64,000 nucleotides of DNA from Rhabditoides inermis. Lineage: Eukaryota > Nematoda > Chromadorea > Rhabditida > Rhabditidae. Location: positions 197,001 through 261,000 of the forward strand of contig CAWZYM010000016.1 of the NCBI GenBank assembly GCA_963966185.1, written 5' to 3'. The translations under genes were made by a program, and so were the position numbers. The notes beneath the pieces are model-generated. The model made no database searches. It was not told where the DNA came from and worked only from the letters and a program-made list of their open reading frames with translations. This document shows positions 27,206 to 39,676 of this stretch, one piece after another; position 1 is the first letter of the stretch; each line of letters opens with the position of its first letter.

Positions 27206-30200
27206 GGGGTAGAGAGGACAATCATGGAGGGAACGGACATTCCACCTGCCAGCTTCCACTAATCCAGCGGTCGCGTTACAAATCCTATAAATTGCGGGTA
27301 CTACAATCACACCTTGACGTTTCCTTCTGTGGAGATATTTCTTTTATCTTTCTCTTTCTGAAAGGGCGTTTCTCATGGCGGATTATTTCTATACCGTCAC
27401 TTCTCTCACCTTGCTCTGTGCTTTCTTCTCTTATTAGAAGGGAATGAAGCACTTCATTTCCTTTTTCAATCATTCTCTCTCATGATTATGTGATGGGTGA
27501 AGCTCTACTCTCCGTTCCCTCCACTGCATTTGCTGGACTCATGCCAGGCGAATTCCAGATACATTTCTAATGAGACGAGTGTTACTCGACATTTATGCGC
27601 AAAGTTGTAGTTGTTTATGCCTCACTAGTGCATTGTTGGATAGGTTGCCTGGATGATGTTGCTTTGTAGTACTTTCTGTTGTCGAACAGTCGTGACTTGT
27701 GAAATACCGCGAAGACGTTAGTTACACGTTTCTGTCTTCCCTCCTGTAATGGATGGGTATTATCTCCCGCTTTTGTGTCGAGTCTCTCAGGCAGGCGGCT
27801 CAAATGCCATACTCGCCTATAGAAATAGAGGTAGAAAACGGACGGGAGCCTCGTTAGTCTTCACACACCTTGCAACATGCCTCTGCTTTCCCACAATTTT
27901 TTGCTGGCGTCTGGCAATATGTGTCATTTCTTATCTCTTCTGTATTTTGTTGCGTTTTTGGAAACACCTTGTTTCACATCTGTCGTAGATCTGTAAGTGT
28001 TCCACCTTGATCTATGATTGTATTCAATGTACAACTGTTACATGTTCATATTGTTTGAGGAGCGATGAGCTGTCGCAACCTGTGCTCGGCGCTCTTTCTC
28101 GTCCTCATCATTGTCTCCTGTGTGGTGCTGTGGGTGCTCCACTCACTCTACTTCATACTCCGATACGCCGAGCCCACCGAGAAAGAGGAGTACAAAAAGT
28201 GGGTGGTCATTATTTCAACATATGACATTGTGTTGTTTTGCGTATAATTGCGACTAAAAGTTTTTGTTCCCTATTACTTCATTACCTAATGGCATTTATC
28301 CAATGTTGCAATTGGTATATTATTATCTCGATACCAGGTGATATTTAGTGAATAACACAATAACGCGAAATAGTTGTGAGATATTGCATAGATAATTGAT
28401 TATTTTGATGAACGAGTAGAAAACAATGGTAAAACTAGATACTAGAAATAGACCGTGGAAAGGAAACGAGAGAAAGGTCAAGATAGAGAGAGGGGGCGAC
28501 AAGCGAGAGAGAGTAAGGGAAAGAAAAATGGACAGAGAAAGAGTTAGAGTTCGAGAGAGAGACTCATCGGTTCAGCGTTCGCGAGGACCAGCTGCACATG
28601 CCAGCGCTGGTGATCTGCAATCGAATGCCGTTCTCGCAGGACGGAATCGGATCCGTCAGCTCGCAACTGCGACAGGACTATGCGATACGGTACGAGGGAG
28701 AGAGAGAGAGAGTGGCGGGGAGAGGGGAGATAGAGAGAAAGAGAGAGAGAGAGGGAAAGAGAAGGGAGAGAGAGAGAGGGAAGGAGAGGAGGTGTGGTAT
28801 TACCTGTTCAGGTACCTGCGCGAGTGGACCAACCCGACGATGCGCGAGTCTGCAGACTTTGTCGCGCAGACCAGCGACCAGGCGGCGAATGCAATGGACC
28901 TGGTGAGCCGGACAATTATCACTTTATCACCTTTATCACTTTCAATCAATCAATAATTTATCCCGAATCGCTAAATCCTGACTATACAACAACTACATAT
29001 GGTACGCCGCAAGGGCTTCCGATCACTATCATGATCAGTCATTATCATAACCGAAACTGTGAGTTACACGTTTGATTGAATCGAGCATTGCAGATCAACC
29101 GCAACTTGCCGCAGCAGACCCGTCGGCAGCAGATAGCCAACATGATGTACCAATGCCAATCCTTGATCAACTCCTGCTCTTTCCAGGTACTGTCCTCTCT
29201 TCCCCTCTCATCTCTCTCCCTCTCTCCCTCTCTCTCCCTCTCTCTCTCTCTCTCCCTCTCTCTCTCTCTCTCCCTCTCTCTCTCATATATATTCTCTTTC
29301 AGGGTCAGACGATGTCGTCGTACCAGTGTTGCCAGAACGCGGCCACTCTCATTCCCTCCCTTAACGGACAGTGCATCGCATTCCAGGCAAGACTTTGATG
29401 CTTGGATTTGGATTTTGTTGAAAGTTGGAAAGTCGGCAACTAGAATTTCAACTAGGTTGTCATTTAGTTATTTAGTTCTCACTTTTCAATCACCAAGCGC
29501 ACTATACATGTCAATATCAATATGTAACATACTTTTTCGTGAGTAACTCTTGTCCGTATCAGCCAGATCGTTTGCATGAAAATTGGCACGTTTGAATTCT
29601 CGAAAGAAAATTATCCATCCCGCTCAGTTTTTTTTGTGTTCAAGTAAAGAACAAAGTACAAAGCGTACCTGTACCTGTGCCTACGTAAACTCTCATGAAT
29701 ATAGTAGAAAAGCACCTTACACGTAATAACAACTCGGAACGCGGAACCATACTTCCATAATTTATTCTGTGAACAGTAAACGACACATCTAATCTAATAT
29801 CTGGTTTCAGGACCAGCAACTATGGTTGAACAGCACGGGTTACAACAAGCAGTTCGTCATCACATTCCAGGTAATCAATAAATCGATATTCGATCAATAT
29901 AATCGATATAGGTGCCGCGAAACTCGTGGTACTCTTCCACCGCTATGACCATGCACCCTGGAATCGACATCTACATGGAGGAGAACATTGATGACGTCAT
30001 CAGGTATGCGATTAGTCTATAATAAATACATATATCCAAATATCCGGACAAACAAATACCGTAACACGCATTCGTTTTTAGGATAGCGGCCGATCTGGGC
30101 ACCCCGATCACTCTCGCCGATAAAGAGGGAGTGCGGCTGCGGATGCGGAAAGAGGTGAGACTTTTTCATCGTTTAGTTCATACACATAAACACAATATGG

Positions 30201-30530
30201 TAGATGAGAGGCTAAGAGGGAAGAAGAAGGGGGAGAATGGAGAGATGGACTAATAAAGAGTAAAGGGGACGAAGAAGGAGAGGAAGAAGAAGGAGGAGGA
30301 TGAGGAGTAGGGTTCATCCCTCTTCTTTTCAGCGTCGCGCGGATACTCGTCGCTCGGCGTGCGGGGTGACCGTCGGCAACTCGCGGTCGGCAGATCAGTC
30401 AGCGGTCAAGAACAACAAGACGAACCTGCTGCCCTGCCTACTGCAGACAGCCATCGACAACTGCAACTGCCATCCATTGATGGCAGAGCTGCTGCCACTC
30501 GATCAGACCCGGATGCAGTGAGTGGGGAGG

Positions 30531-30588
<58 letters not shown>

Positions 30589-31635
30589 GTGTTGCAGACA
30601 GTTCTACAGCCGCGTGGCGAACACTCAAGTGTGCAGTGTGGAGCAGTACGACAACTGTGCGAGAAGGTAATATAAAAGATGATTTTGAAAGTACCGTCTC
30701 TTTTACAGATACGTGGAGTTCGCGCGTCCCGCCAACTTTATCGAAGATGTGCCGAGGGATATGCTCAACGCCGCAGCAGTCGAGAAGTGCAGGAGGTAGT
30801 GATCTCTCCCTCTCTCCTCTCCTTTATCGATTGATATCGACTTTCCAGTGACAACCACGAGCAGTGTCTGCGCACCACGTTCCCGGGCGCACTGGACCGC
30901 TACCCCCTGCCCAGCGACTACCAGAGTACCAATGTCAGCTGATCAATACCAATCGATGAATCCATACATACTCATACAGATGATGGTTATCCCAATAATC
31001 AACCACACATTGCAGGACTACGTGTCGCGTCTGTCTCTCGAGTACACTTCTATGAAGGTGCGTGAGGTGACTGTGTCCAAGGACCCGAACCTCTACGAGA
31101 TGCTTTCCTACGTCGGATACAACCTCGCACTCTGGTTCTGCGTCGCACATATACTGTGGTGCGTTTCTTGTCTGCAAACTCTCTATCCTCCACCGTTCTG
31201 TTATTCTGAGTATAGACCTAGGGACAAAACGGCGTAATCAGTTCATCTCATGCGTTCAGGTCCGGTTTCACTCTGGCTCGGGACGCGATGTGCGGCAATG
31301 GAAAGGTGTGTAAAACACAATTTAATTTTCAAACTAATGAGTCGGTATAGAAATGCATTCAGCGTCCCGTGGCGCCTGCCACTCTGGCCTCTTGATATTT
31401 GAACCCCGCATGTTTATTGTGATAATGTTACTCATATGTGTTATTTCCTTGAAAAGGTAAGTGATGGATCGATACTTTTGTTATAAACATTGATATTCAA
31501 ACAATCAATAAATCAATGCTTCAGGTGGCTCCAGCGGAACGCAAGGCGTTTCTGACCACCGTCACAGTCCCTCCACCCGCCCAGCAGACAGCAGAGGCCA
31601 AGATCGAAATCGAGGAGACGCCCGTCGCCGACTGA
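26919..31635 (+). CDS. DEG/ENaC (ASC) family cation channel subunit, 505 residues
   Basis: Trimeric amiloride-sensitive-type channel subunit of the plasma membrane. Sixteen exons: 26919-26964, 28060-28198, 28576-28689, 28812-28902, 29094-29186, 29303-29386, 29811-29870, 29912-30003, 30082-30154, 30333-30517, 30598-30666, 30709-30795, 30849-30933, 31016-31158, 31260-31305, 31525-31635. TM1 lies at about residues 18-45 (LFLVLIIVSCVVLWVLHSLY). The extracellular domain is Cys-rich, with family-typical NRMPFS, SCSFQG..MSSYQCC, LNSTGYNKQFVITFQVPRNS and CLLQTAIDNCNC. TM2 is YVGYNLALWFCVAHILWSGF, followed by a short cytoplasmic tail. The intron after 29386 has a GC donor. The first exon, separated by a 1.1-kb intron, rests on phase and splice motifs only. 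Which nematode subfamily (acd, del, flr-1 and so on) cannot be decided by eye. Confidence 0.88.
27156..27202. repeat. CT microsatellite in the first DEG/ENaC intron
   Basis: Pure (CT)n, about 23 units. Confidence 0.9.
30533..30585. repeat. GA microsatellite in a DEG/ENaC intron
   Basis: Pure (GA)n starting about 15 nt after the 5' splice site at 30518. Confidence 0.9.
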
Positions 31636-31989
31636 TCGATCGATTATCGATTGTTTGACTCATTATTGATCTATTCATAGGCACTCTTTCATCCACTCGC
31701 TCTTTCACTCTCATTGTTCCACACTCAACTGATCACTCGATCCCTCAACTCCCGATCTCTCAATGATGTTGATTCTTTTGTGCATATCATTCTACTTGTA
31801 AATATGGAGACGATGTTTCGCGTGTTTTTTTTGCCCTGATAAACTGATGTGTTTGACCAAAGAACGCCGGGCGGACAATGGTTGCTGAGAGTTTCGGGAT
31901 GGGCGAGGGCCCTGCTGTCATGGCAGCCCTCCTCTGCAACCGAGACCACATTCGAAAAGCCCCACAGGCACACTCGCCTCCCTGACACG

Positions 31990-32183
31990 ATGGACAAAAT
32001 CATCAAAATCGTCCTCTGCATTTTCGTACCGGTACGTTGCAGTGCGCACGCGTTCGATACGTTTCAAGCGATACGTTTCAGCCGCTGGCAGTCTACTTCC
32101 ACGGTCGCACGTGCGATGTACACGTGCTCATCAGCATCGTGCTCTGCTTCTTCTTCTGGCTACCCGGGATTCTGCACGCATTC

Positions 32184-32277
<94 letters not shown>

Positions 32278-32333
32278 GAGAGATCACTTTCAGGTACTGC
32301 TTCATTCGCGATGGCGGCAAGATCGGACCATAA
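31990..32333 (+). CDS. UPF0057/PMP3 family small hydrophobic membrane protein, 61 residues
   Basis: Three exons, 31990-32031, 32082-32185 and 32294-32333. The product is two membrane helices with the family pattern: MDKIIKIVLCIFVPPLAVY, then the charged loop HGRTCDVHVL, then LCFFFWLPGILHAFWYC and the tail FIRDGGKIGP. Members of the family (yeast Pmp3, plant RCI2) influence membrane potential and salt tolerance; the role in nematodes is not established. It begins 354 nt after the DEG/ENaC stop on the same strand, so a two-gene transcription unit is possible. The second intron is almost entirely GA repeats, embedded in the coding gene of a 61-residue protein. Confidence 0.9.
32186..32284. repeat. 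GA microsatellite filling a UPF0057 intron
   Basis: The intron begins GTGAGAGAGAG and is (GA)n until 10 nt before the acceptor, so the 5' splice site is itself the first unit of the repeat. Confidence 0.9.
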
Positions 32334-32507
32334 ATTCCACAAAACATCAGTTTCCGGTCATCTTTATCCTCCCACTCTCCTCGTGAATCGATAATCATGC
32401 GATAAGTGATAAAAGCGGTACAATCAGCGAGTAATACGATCGAGTTATCAAAACCTCAAATCTACAAATTCTATACTACAATCTACGCTATACTAATACG
32501 ATCAACT

Positions 32508-33352
32508 CTACTGTTTCTTCTTGCTGACTGCTGACTTGGCGTCAGTCTTGGCGGAAGGCGACTTGACAGTGTTGGACACTGCAGTGGCGGGTGTGTTGCC
32601 GGCAGTGGGCGGGCGGGCAGTGGACGCGGTCGCCGGACTGAACCACCCGCCCTCCTCCTCCTCGTCCTCCTTCCTCTTCCCCGCGCGCTGCTCGTGCAGG
32701 TTCGTAGCAGACTCAATGCGAGTCGCCGACGCCGACGCCAGAGAGCTCAGCCAGCCACCACCCGCCGCCTGTACAGTACCGTTTTGAGAGTACAGTAACC
32801 CAAAATACCTCCGCCTTCTTCTCGGCGTTCCGGCTCTGGTCGGCCATCTTCTTGAGCGTGTTGCCGATCATCTGGTCGTACAGATCCCAGAACGTCCACA
32901 GCTCAGAGTCGTACGTCGCGTACGCCAGGTTGTACGAAGCGACGAAGATCGCCTGGGATACGGTTAGAGTACAGTAACTGAGCGGCTACCTTGGCCTTTT
33001 GCGGCTTGTAGTAGATGAACTTGATGATCGACACGTACTTCTTCATGTTCAACTTCTCCGCCGCCACAGCCAACAACTCACCGATCTGAAACAAGGCATT
33101 TGACTGGCTTAGGCTACTCGTGTACCTTCGTGAACGCCAACTGGAGCAGGAGAAGGATCGAATTGAGTATCTTCACCGCCATTGTCGGCTCCTCCGCAAC
33201 AGCTATAACAGTAACAGTACATCTTACGAAACAGTAGCTGCAGTACCATCGGTCTTGGCGGACGCGGATTGCTTGACGGAAGGGGCGCGGGAGGATGTGG
33301 ATGGAGTGGGGATGGAGCGAGCCGTGGGAGCCTGGGAGACTGTGGAGGCCAT
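32508..33352 (-). CDS. Unknown protein with a central hydrophobic helix, 227 residues
   Basis: Five exons, 33352-33247, 33202-33126, 33085-32990, 32952-32809 and 32768-32508, with phases closing from ATG to TAG. The layout is a Ser/Thr/Pro-rich N-terminus (MASTVSQAPTARSIPTPST), then a hydrophobic helix VKILNSILLLLQLAFTK (about residues 64-80), then a conserved-looking amphipathic block (VSIIKFIYYKPQKAKAIFVA, YDSELWTFWDLYDQMIGNTL; about 95-145), then a low-complexity tail rich in Ala, Thr, Glu and Lys ending SKKKQ. I recognise no family; it may be a membrane- or mitochondrion-associated nematode protein. It lies 488 nt downstream of the hsr-9 stop on the same strand, a spacing compatible with an operon. 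Confidence 0.75.
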
Positions 33353-33839
33353 GGCCGCGCGAGACGAGCGAAGGACGAGCAGTGGCTGAAGGACGAGACC
33401 GCAGCGAGGCGTGCCTTCTACACGACACGCGCTCATTAGCCGAGAGAAATTCCAAAGACCATACTACCCAAATGAACACTATCCCGGAAAAAAAATCCAG
33501 AAAATGAGCAATTATGTAATGATAACTGTACATTTTTTTATCGTAGAATGAGACAACACAAGTACACACTGCATAAATACCGTATCAAAACAAAACACAC
33601 GAGACGTATGCTACAGGAAAGAGATCCACACATCTCACACGGATCCGTCATACGCGCAATACAAACGAGACAAGCAGGATTGCTCAGCAACACGAAACTA
33701 CTCAAAATACGAGTTCTTAATATAAATACTAACCTAATACAAATCGAGTAAAGTGTAAAACGAACAAATACGTTATGTAATGTGAGGAAATGAGATGCCG
33801 TGTTCACAGGGTGGAATACGAGTCGAGTGCATGCTCTGC

Positions 33840-36800
33840 TTACTGGGGCGTGTGCGCGAAGCGGGGATGGGCGTCGTAGGCAGGGAGGGAGCCCATGATC
33901 ATCGACTGGATCAGCCACTCGCTGCTCACCACCGCAGTGCCGGCCCTCTCCGCCTCCGCAATCAGATCCTCGTCCGCCGACGGGTCAGACACCAATACGT
34001 CCACTCCTTCTGCAATACAATATCACCATGAGTTCTCACTTCGTTCACACTTTCTCTCTTCCACTCACCCTCCAAGTCGGCCACAATCTCTCCTCCGAGC
34101 AGCTCCACCATCGGCTCCCATATCTGGTTGAAGCTCATTGACTTGGCATGCTTGGCCGCCGAGTGAATCATCAGCTTCTTGCCAACCAACAGCTTGTCGC
34201 GGATCGTCGGCCTGTAACCACAGTATGTACATACACATCATGCTCAGAATAACACATTGAGAACCAAAAATCCAAAGTACTCACAACGGGTATATCTGAT
34301 CGTCGACAAGAGAGATGCCGCCAGACAGGAGGTACTGCTTGTAATCGAGACACTTCTCCTAGAATTTATCCACGATCATTTTTTCACGATTCTTCGATCC
34401 TTCTCCTCTCACCTGTCGGACGCAGTCGAGTATCCATGTGAACTTGACGCAGGGCATGTTGCGAGCCATGGCAGCGAGATACTTGTGCGTGCGGTAGTAC
34501 GTGTCCGAGATGAGGAACGACTCGCCATCGTCCAGGCTGCTCTGAACAACCGACAATAACTAGGTATCACATATGCACATACGGCACATTTAACCAGTGA
34601 AGAATAAGATAGATAACGTACGGTAATGTCGTCGACGACGGTTCCTCCACGCTCGAGAATCATCGACTTGAGCTCGTTCTTGCGGAACACGGGCTCACCC
34701 TCCACCAGACCAGCGTCCTTTCGGTTTGCAGAGGTAAGGATGAACGTCTTGCCATCGAACAAAGTGTCGTTCACTCCATGTTCCTCCTCTGAAACAAAAC
34801 CGTCAACGTCGCCACTCATGTCACCAAGCACACACAGAAACACAAACCATCAGCAACGTCGGTTTCTTCCTCGGCTTCCTCGTCCTCATCAACCTTGGCT
34901 TTCTTGGCAGAAGAAGGTTTCTCATCCACCTCCTTCTCGTCCTCCTTGGCACCTCGCTTAGTTGATCTCTTAGGAGTAGCCTTGGCAGGAGTCGACGCTG
35001 CTTTGGCAGGAGTCGCAGCTGCCTTGGCAGGAGTCTTGGCAGGAGTCTTCGCCTTCGCATGTGTTTTTGCAACGGGGGTCGAAGGAGTAGCGGAGGCAAG
35101 AACAGAGCGTCGCTGACGACGATCCGTTGAGTTGGATATGTTATCTGAACATAAACAATCGTGAAGCGAAAAAAGAATAGACAAAGACGAACCCGAGCTG
35201 ACACTCTGCGCAGCCTTGCTGACGCCGTCAATGTAGTCGCGCCAGTCGGAAATGTCCAGCACCAGTTCGCTCCACACCACACTAAACGATTATTATTGAG
35301 GAAAGCATAAGAAACATTTGCTCACGTGTGTTGTTCCTCATTCTCTTCGTTCACCACTGCAAACTCTCCCTTGGTCCATTCTTCAGCCTGTGCTGCATTC
35401 GGAGCACGTAGAATGCGAGCAGAAATGACGTCGTTCCCAAGGGTGAAATCACACTACAAAAAAGCTATGAAATAATAATTAGTATATTCAACATACCAGT
35501 TTATTTGCGACGAGCGCAGTGATGGGAATGATTCCGGCAGCGGGAACATCGCGGATGATTTCGTCAGTCACGAACTTCACACGATAGCGCCCAAGAGCGT
35601 CGCGACTACAAAACAACGAATAACACTATTGAGGACGGCGCGAGCCACGAGTACGCACGTGGATCCAATGATGGCCGAGTAGTAAGTTTTCTGGAAGGCG
35701 GCATAAACGCGCGCGCCGGGCACGAGAGGAGCATGCTCATCCTCCGGATGGTCCACCTGCCACTGCTCCTCTGCTGTCAGAGAAGGCAGAATCAGACTCT
35801 CAACTGCCTTCTTTGGAGTCGCTGTAGGAGACTTCACGCCTGGCTTGCGACCGCGGGCCTGATAATGATATCATCAAACAAATATGACAATATAACGATA
35901 CCTTGGGAGTCGTCGGCGTGGTCTGAGTCTCCATTGGCTCATCCTCATCGTCAGACTCCTCCTTGGTGCGCTTCTTGGAAGGCGCAGAGCGAGTCACGTT
36001 CAAGTTAGCCTGTTTAGGAGTATCGGTAGCGTACGAGCGGCGCTTGCTCGAATGGGGAGCCAGTTCCGAGAGATTTCCAACCTAGAATAAACATCATGCA
36101 CATCAAGAAAATTTCATAATAGAACAAGTAAAACACGCATGCACATCCCACAAAGCACACACTTTTATTTATGATTAATACGCACCTTCTCTGAAGCAGT
36201 CTTCTCTGTCTGCTCGTACTTGGGCGTGTTCGCACCGGAGCGGGTGTAAGACACGTTTCCAAACGATTTCCTCTCCATCTCAAATAAATACATAGCATGA
36301 TGATAACATATCAAACCAACCGTTATGCTCTTGAGGGGCTCCGGATGCTTATCGAACCCAAAGTCCATGCTGTACGGGTCATCCGGATCATCATCCTTCA
36401 CCACAGGCTTCTTCCCTGACAACAGATCGACAAATGAAAAAGAATTCCGAATACTCACCCTTTGGAGTCTTGGCAGCCGACTTCGTAGGCTTAGGAGTCT
36501 TGGAACCTTTCGGAGTGACGTTCTTCTTTTCCACAACCTCCTGCTCCTGCTCCAGCTCCTCGACCTCTTCCGTCTCCCTCTCCTCCTCGACCTCATCATC
36601 AGATTTAGGATGGCTCTCAGACAGCTTGGGCCGTCCACGTCCACGCTTTCCAGTTGCCGGTGTTTTCTGAGAGGGAGTTGACTTCTGAGACGATTCAGAC
36701 GTAGTCTTCTGCACACTAAAACTAGCACGTGTTGTATATAATAAACATTGCAAAGAATGGGAAAAACGTACGCAGGAGTCTTGGCTGCACGAGTAGGACG

Positions 36801-38125
36801 AGTGTTGGTTACGGGTGTAGCGGCAGCAGAGCGAGTGGGGCGGCCACGGCGAGGAGTCACTTTCTCCTTCTCTCCCACTTCTTCCTTCTCATCGATGAGC
36901 CCAGTCTCGTTTTCTTCACCCTTCTCCTCGGCCGTGTCAGTGTCGTCTTGTTCCTCTTCAACAGTTTCGCTCTTACGCGGTCTGCCCCTTCCACGAGGGG
37001 ACTTGGGCGGCGAAGCGGGCTTCGGCGTAGCCTTTTTAGGACTAGCACCCTTACTGAAATAAACAACTGAAATGAAAAACAACAACAACAACAACAAAAC
37101 TCACGGAGGTCTTCCGCGGCCGCGCTTCGGCGTGACAATGGGCTCTTCCTCTGCAACTTCCTCGTCCTCCTTTGGCGGCTCATTGTCTGCGTTATCCTCC
37201 ACGTTGGCCGACTCCATATTAGCCTCATCGACTGGTGCCGCCTGATCGACTGATTTTTCCACTACAATCCCATTTATCGGCGCTTCATCCATATCAGCGA
37301 TATCCTCCACATCAGCTTGATCATCATGCTTCTCCGCCGGTTGTTCAACTGATGCATCTGCAGACTCGTCCATAGGCTCATCCACATCTCCGGAAGATAA
37401 AGCAGAAGGATCAGCAGCTGCGGTAGTATCATTCATATCGCCGTTCTGAAACAAAATTCAAACCAGACTGATAACTTGCATTTCCTTTTTTTTATACCTC
37501 TTCCGCAGTGGAATCCTTACTGTCCACAACCTCCTTTTCAGCGGCATCGTTCGAATCCGTGACAGACTAAGCAAGTTCAATAACACAACACACTTGTAAT
37601 ATTATACCTCATTGACGGCACTGCTGCTAGAGTCCTTGGGCGAATCATCATCGTCATCGAGAGAAACATTGTCAGTTCCTGAATGATTTTGTTTTGTATC
37701 ACTTTACAATCAACCAGCCGTACCATTCTCGTTGTTGTCTCCGGTCTCCTTCGAAACAACATTTTCGATATCAACACTATCCTTGGAAGGAGCAGCAATC
37801 TCCGGTTCTGGCACAGGCTGCTAAAACGATATTTGCTACGATAGTAGTACAAAAAATGACATCAATCTCATTCACAAAACTTACATTCAGCAATGCCGCA
37901 CTATTACCGAACAGCCCCTTCTTCATGGAGAGTAGAGACTGGGAAGCATCGCCCGATGATTCTCTGATAAAAAAACAACTCAAAATCTACAACATATACA
38001 TACATATACAGAAACATGAATTCAACACATACCAACAACTTTTTCTTCATAAAAAACTGTTCGACTGATACAGGAAGGAAACAACGCCTTCATAACACTC
38101 ACCCATCATTTGGAGAACCATTCAT
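33840..38125 (-). CDS. hsr-9: 53BP1-like protein with tandem Tudor and BRCT domains, about 1030 residues
   Basis: Likely orthologue of C. elegans HSR-9 (53BP1/Crb2 family), a nuclear chromatin reader in the DNA-damage response. Twenty exons from 38125 to 33840 close in phase. The N-terminal half is acidic and low complexity with many TP/SP dipeptides and RGRGRP/RGRGRPRK AT-hook-like motifs, and contains FGFDKHPEPLKS. The Tudor region covers about 555-705: PGARVYAAFQKTYYSAIIG, GRYRVKFVTDEI, NDVISARILRAPNA, VVWSELVLDISDW. A repetitive AKTPAKTPAKAA linker follows, then tandem BRCT-like repeats (about 805-1030): GKTFILTSANRKD, CVKFTWILDCVRQ, LLVGKKLMIHSAAK, SSEWLIQSMIMGS. Exon lengths (5' to 3'): 23, 79, 97, 71, 69, 341, 282, 257, 95, 93, 180, 200, 109, 128, 89, 297, 167, 129, 74, 143 and 170 nt. 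Confidence 0.9.
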
Positions 38126-38630
38126 CGCAATACGCTGGTCTAAAATTCATATATAAGATCATGAAATCAAATAAAGCAAACAAAATCGATTGAAACAACA
38201 AATCGAGAAAAAATAAACAAATGTTGACCCGTTTTCCCGCCACTTTCCTCTACGTCTATATCACGTAAGTTTACTCTGTTTCTCTCCACTCTAGCTCCTT
38301 TTCTCGATACGCAGCCACACTTCAAGAAAGCTGATACGCAGCAATGATGTGCAGGAAGGTACGGTAGCTGAGCTCCGTAAAATTTTTGGTGTTTATTTTA
38401 TTTTTTCGATTTGTTGCCTAAATTTGATGACGTTCGTCGTTGTTACCGTTATAGAATTCCTAGTGATATGATATTTCGTCGATTAATTGGATATGGTGTG
38501 GTTTTTGAGTGTCAGTTGCTTGATTTTGAGTAATTGTGTGTTGTTACGCCATGACGTACTCGTTCTTGTTTCAGTTTGACGTGAATCATGTGTTCAGGGT
38601 GTTATAATCTGTTTCATCTGTTTAGGTAAA
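38126..38630. promoter_or_regulatory. Divergent promoter region of hsr-9 and rps-19
   Basis: A 505-nt spacer between two divergent start codons. On the plus side TTTAG lies 6 nt before the rps-19 ATG, and on the minus side TTTTAG lies about 13 nt before the hsr-9 ATG, both plausible trans-splice acceptors. No core motif was identified with confidence. Confidence 0.55.
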
Positions 38631-39224
38631 ATGGTCGGCGTCAAGGATGTCCAGCAGGACGCTGTCGTCATTGCTATTGCCAACTTCCTGAAGAAGTCGG
38701 GCAAGGTCAAGGTCCCCGAGTTCGCTGACCTGGTCAAGCTCGGAAGGACCAAGGAGCTTGCTCCCGTTGACCCGGATTGGTATTTCATCCGCACCGCCAG
38801 CATTGCTCGCCGCCTCTACATGCGCTCCCCCACCGGTACGTTACTGTTTTATTAATTTTTTTATACTATGTTACGATTCTGCCTATTTGTAATTCGTTAT
38901 GTGATCTTTCAGGAGTCGGACACCTTCGTGAGGTGTACGGAGGCAAGCTCCGCCGCGGAGTTCAGCCCAACACTTTCTGCAAGGTTGGAGGATCCGTGAT
39001 CCGCAAGGCCCTCCAGACCCTCGAGGCCATCAAGTGGGTTGAGAAGCACTCCGACGGAAAGGGACGCGTTATCGCCAAGCAGGTTAGCGTTTGTTTTCCC
39101 CTTTTTCATATTTATTGTATGATTCAAATGTAGTTATTCACACTGCGTTCAGGGGCGCAAGGATATGGACCGCATCGCCGCCGAGCTCAAGAAGAAGACC
39201 TCCGCCGCTACCATGGAGGCTTAA
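38631..39224 (+). CDS. rps-19: 40S ribosomal protein S19, 148 residues
   Basis: Structural component of the small ribosomal subunit, needed for 18S rRNA maturation. Three exons, 38631-38835, 38913-39082 and 39153-39224. Family signatures are complete: [48 protein letters not shown], and [20 protein letters not shown], ending [13 protein letters not shown]. Codon choice is strongly biased to C-ending codons, as expected for a highly expressed gene. Confidence 0.98.
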
Positions 39225-39484
39225 ATTGTTGTTGATTTTGTTTCATAAACTATATGTTGATGATGTGTCGTGTTGTTGGTTTCTCGAAATGATGGGATGC
39301 ATGTTGTCCTATCGCGGGATACTTATTTTTATGGGTTGATTCTTGACCCTGCCTGCTAACGTATGGAACGTGACGTGATATCTGGTGAACTACGGTTTCA
39401 ATGTTACAAAATTCGCTCATGACCGCCAGTGCTATTGTTTCGTAGCGATCGTTCTATGGTTCTATGCTCGCAATAAGTTGCGCG

Positions 39485-39610
39485 CGATAGGGTAGATCGA
39501 TCAGTGGAAGACTGAGCTCTCGGCAATAGCGCGCAAAACAATTGAGAGGCAAACGGTTATGAACGAACTGCAAGCGAGGGAGATCGAAAACTATCGCTCT
39601 GGCGCAGAGT
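39485..39610. repeat. Dispersed repeat, copy B (inverted relative to copy A)
   Basis: Contains the reverse complements of the blocks shared with 8216-8375, including TCGGCAATAGCGCGCAAAA and CGAACTGCAAGCGAGG. It sits in the spacer between convergent rps-19 and the BCNT gene. No ORF. Confidence 0.65.
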
Positions 39611-39676
39611 ATAGACTGTACAATTCAGACAGCAAACACATCAGTGACAAATGAATTTATATCATGAACAGATCAA

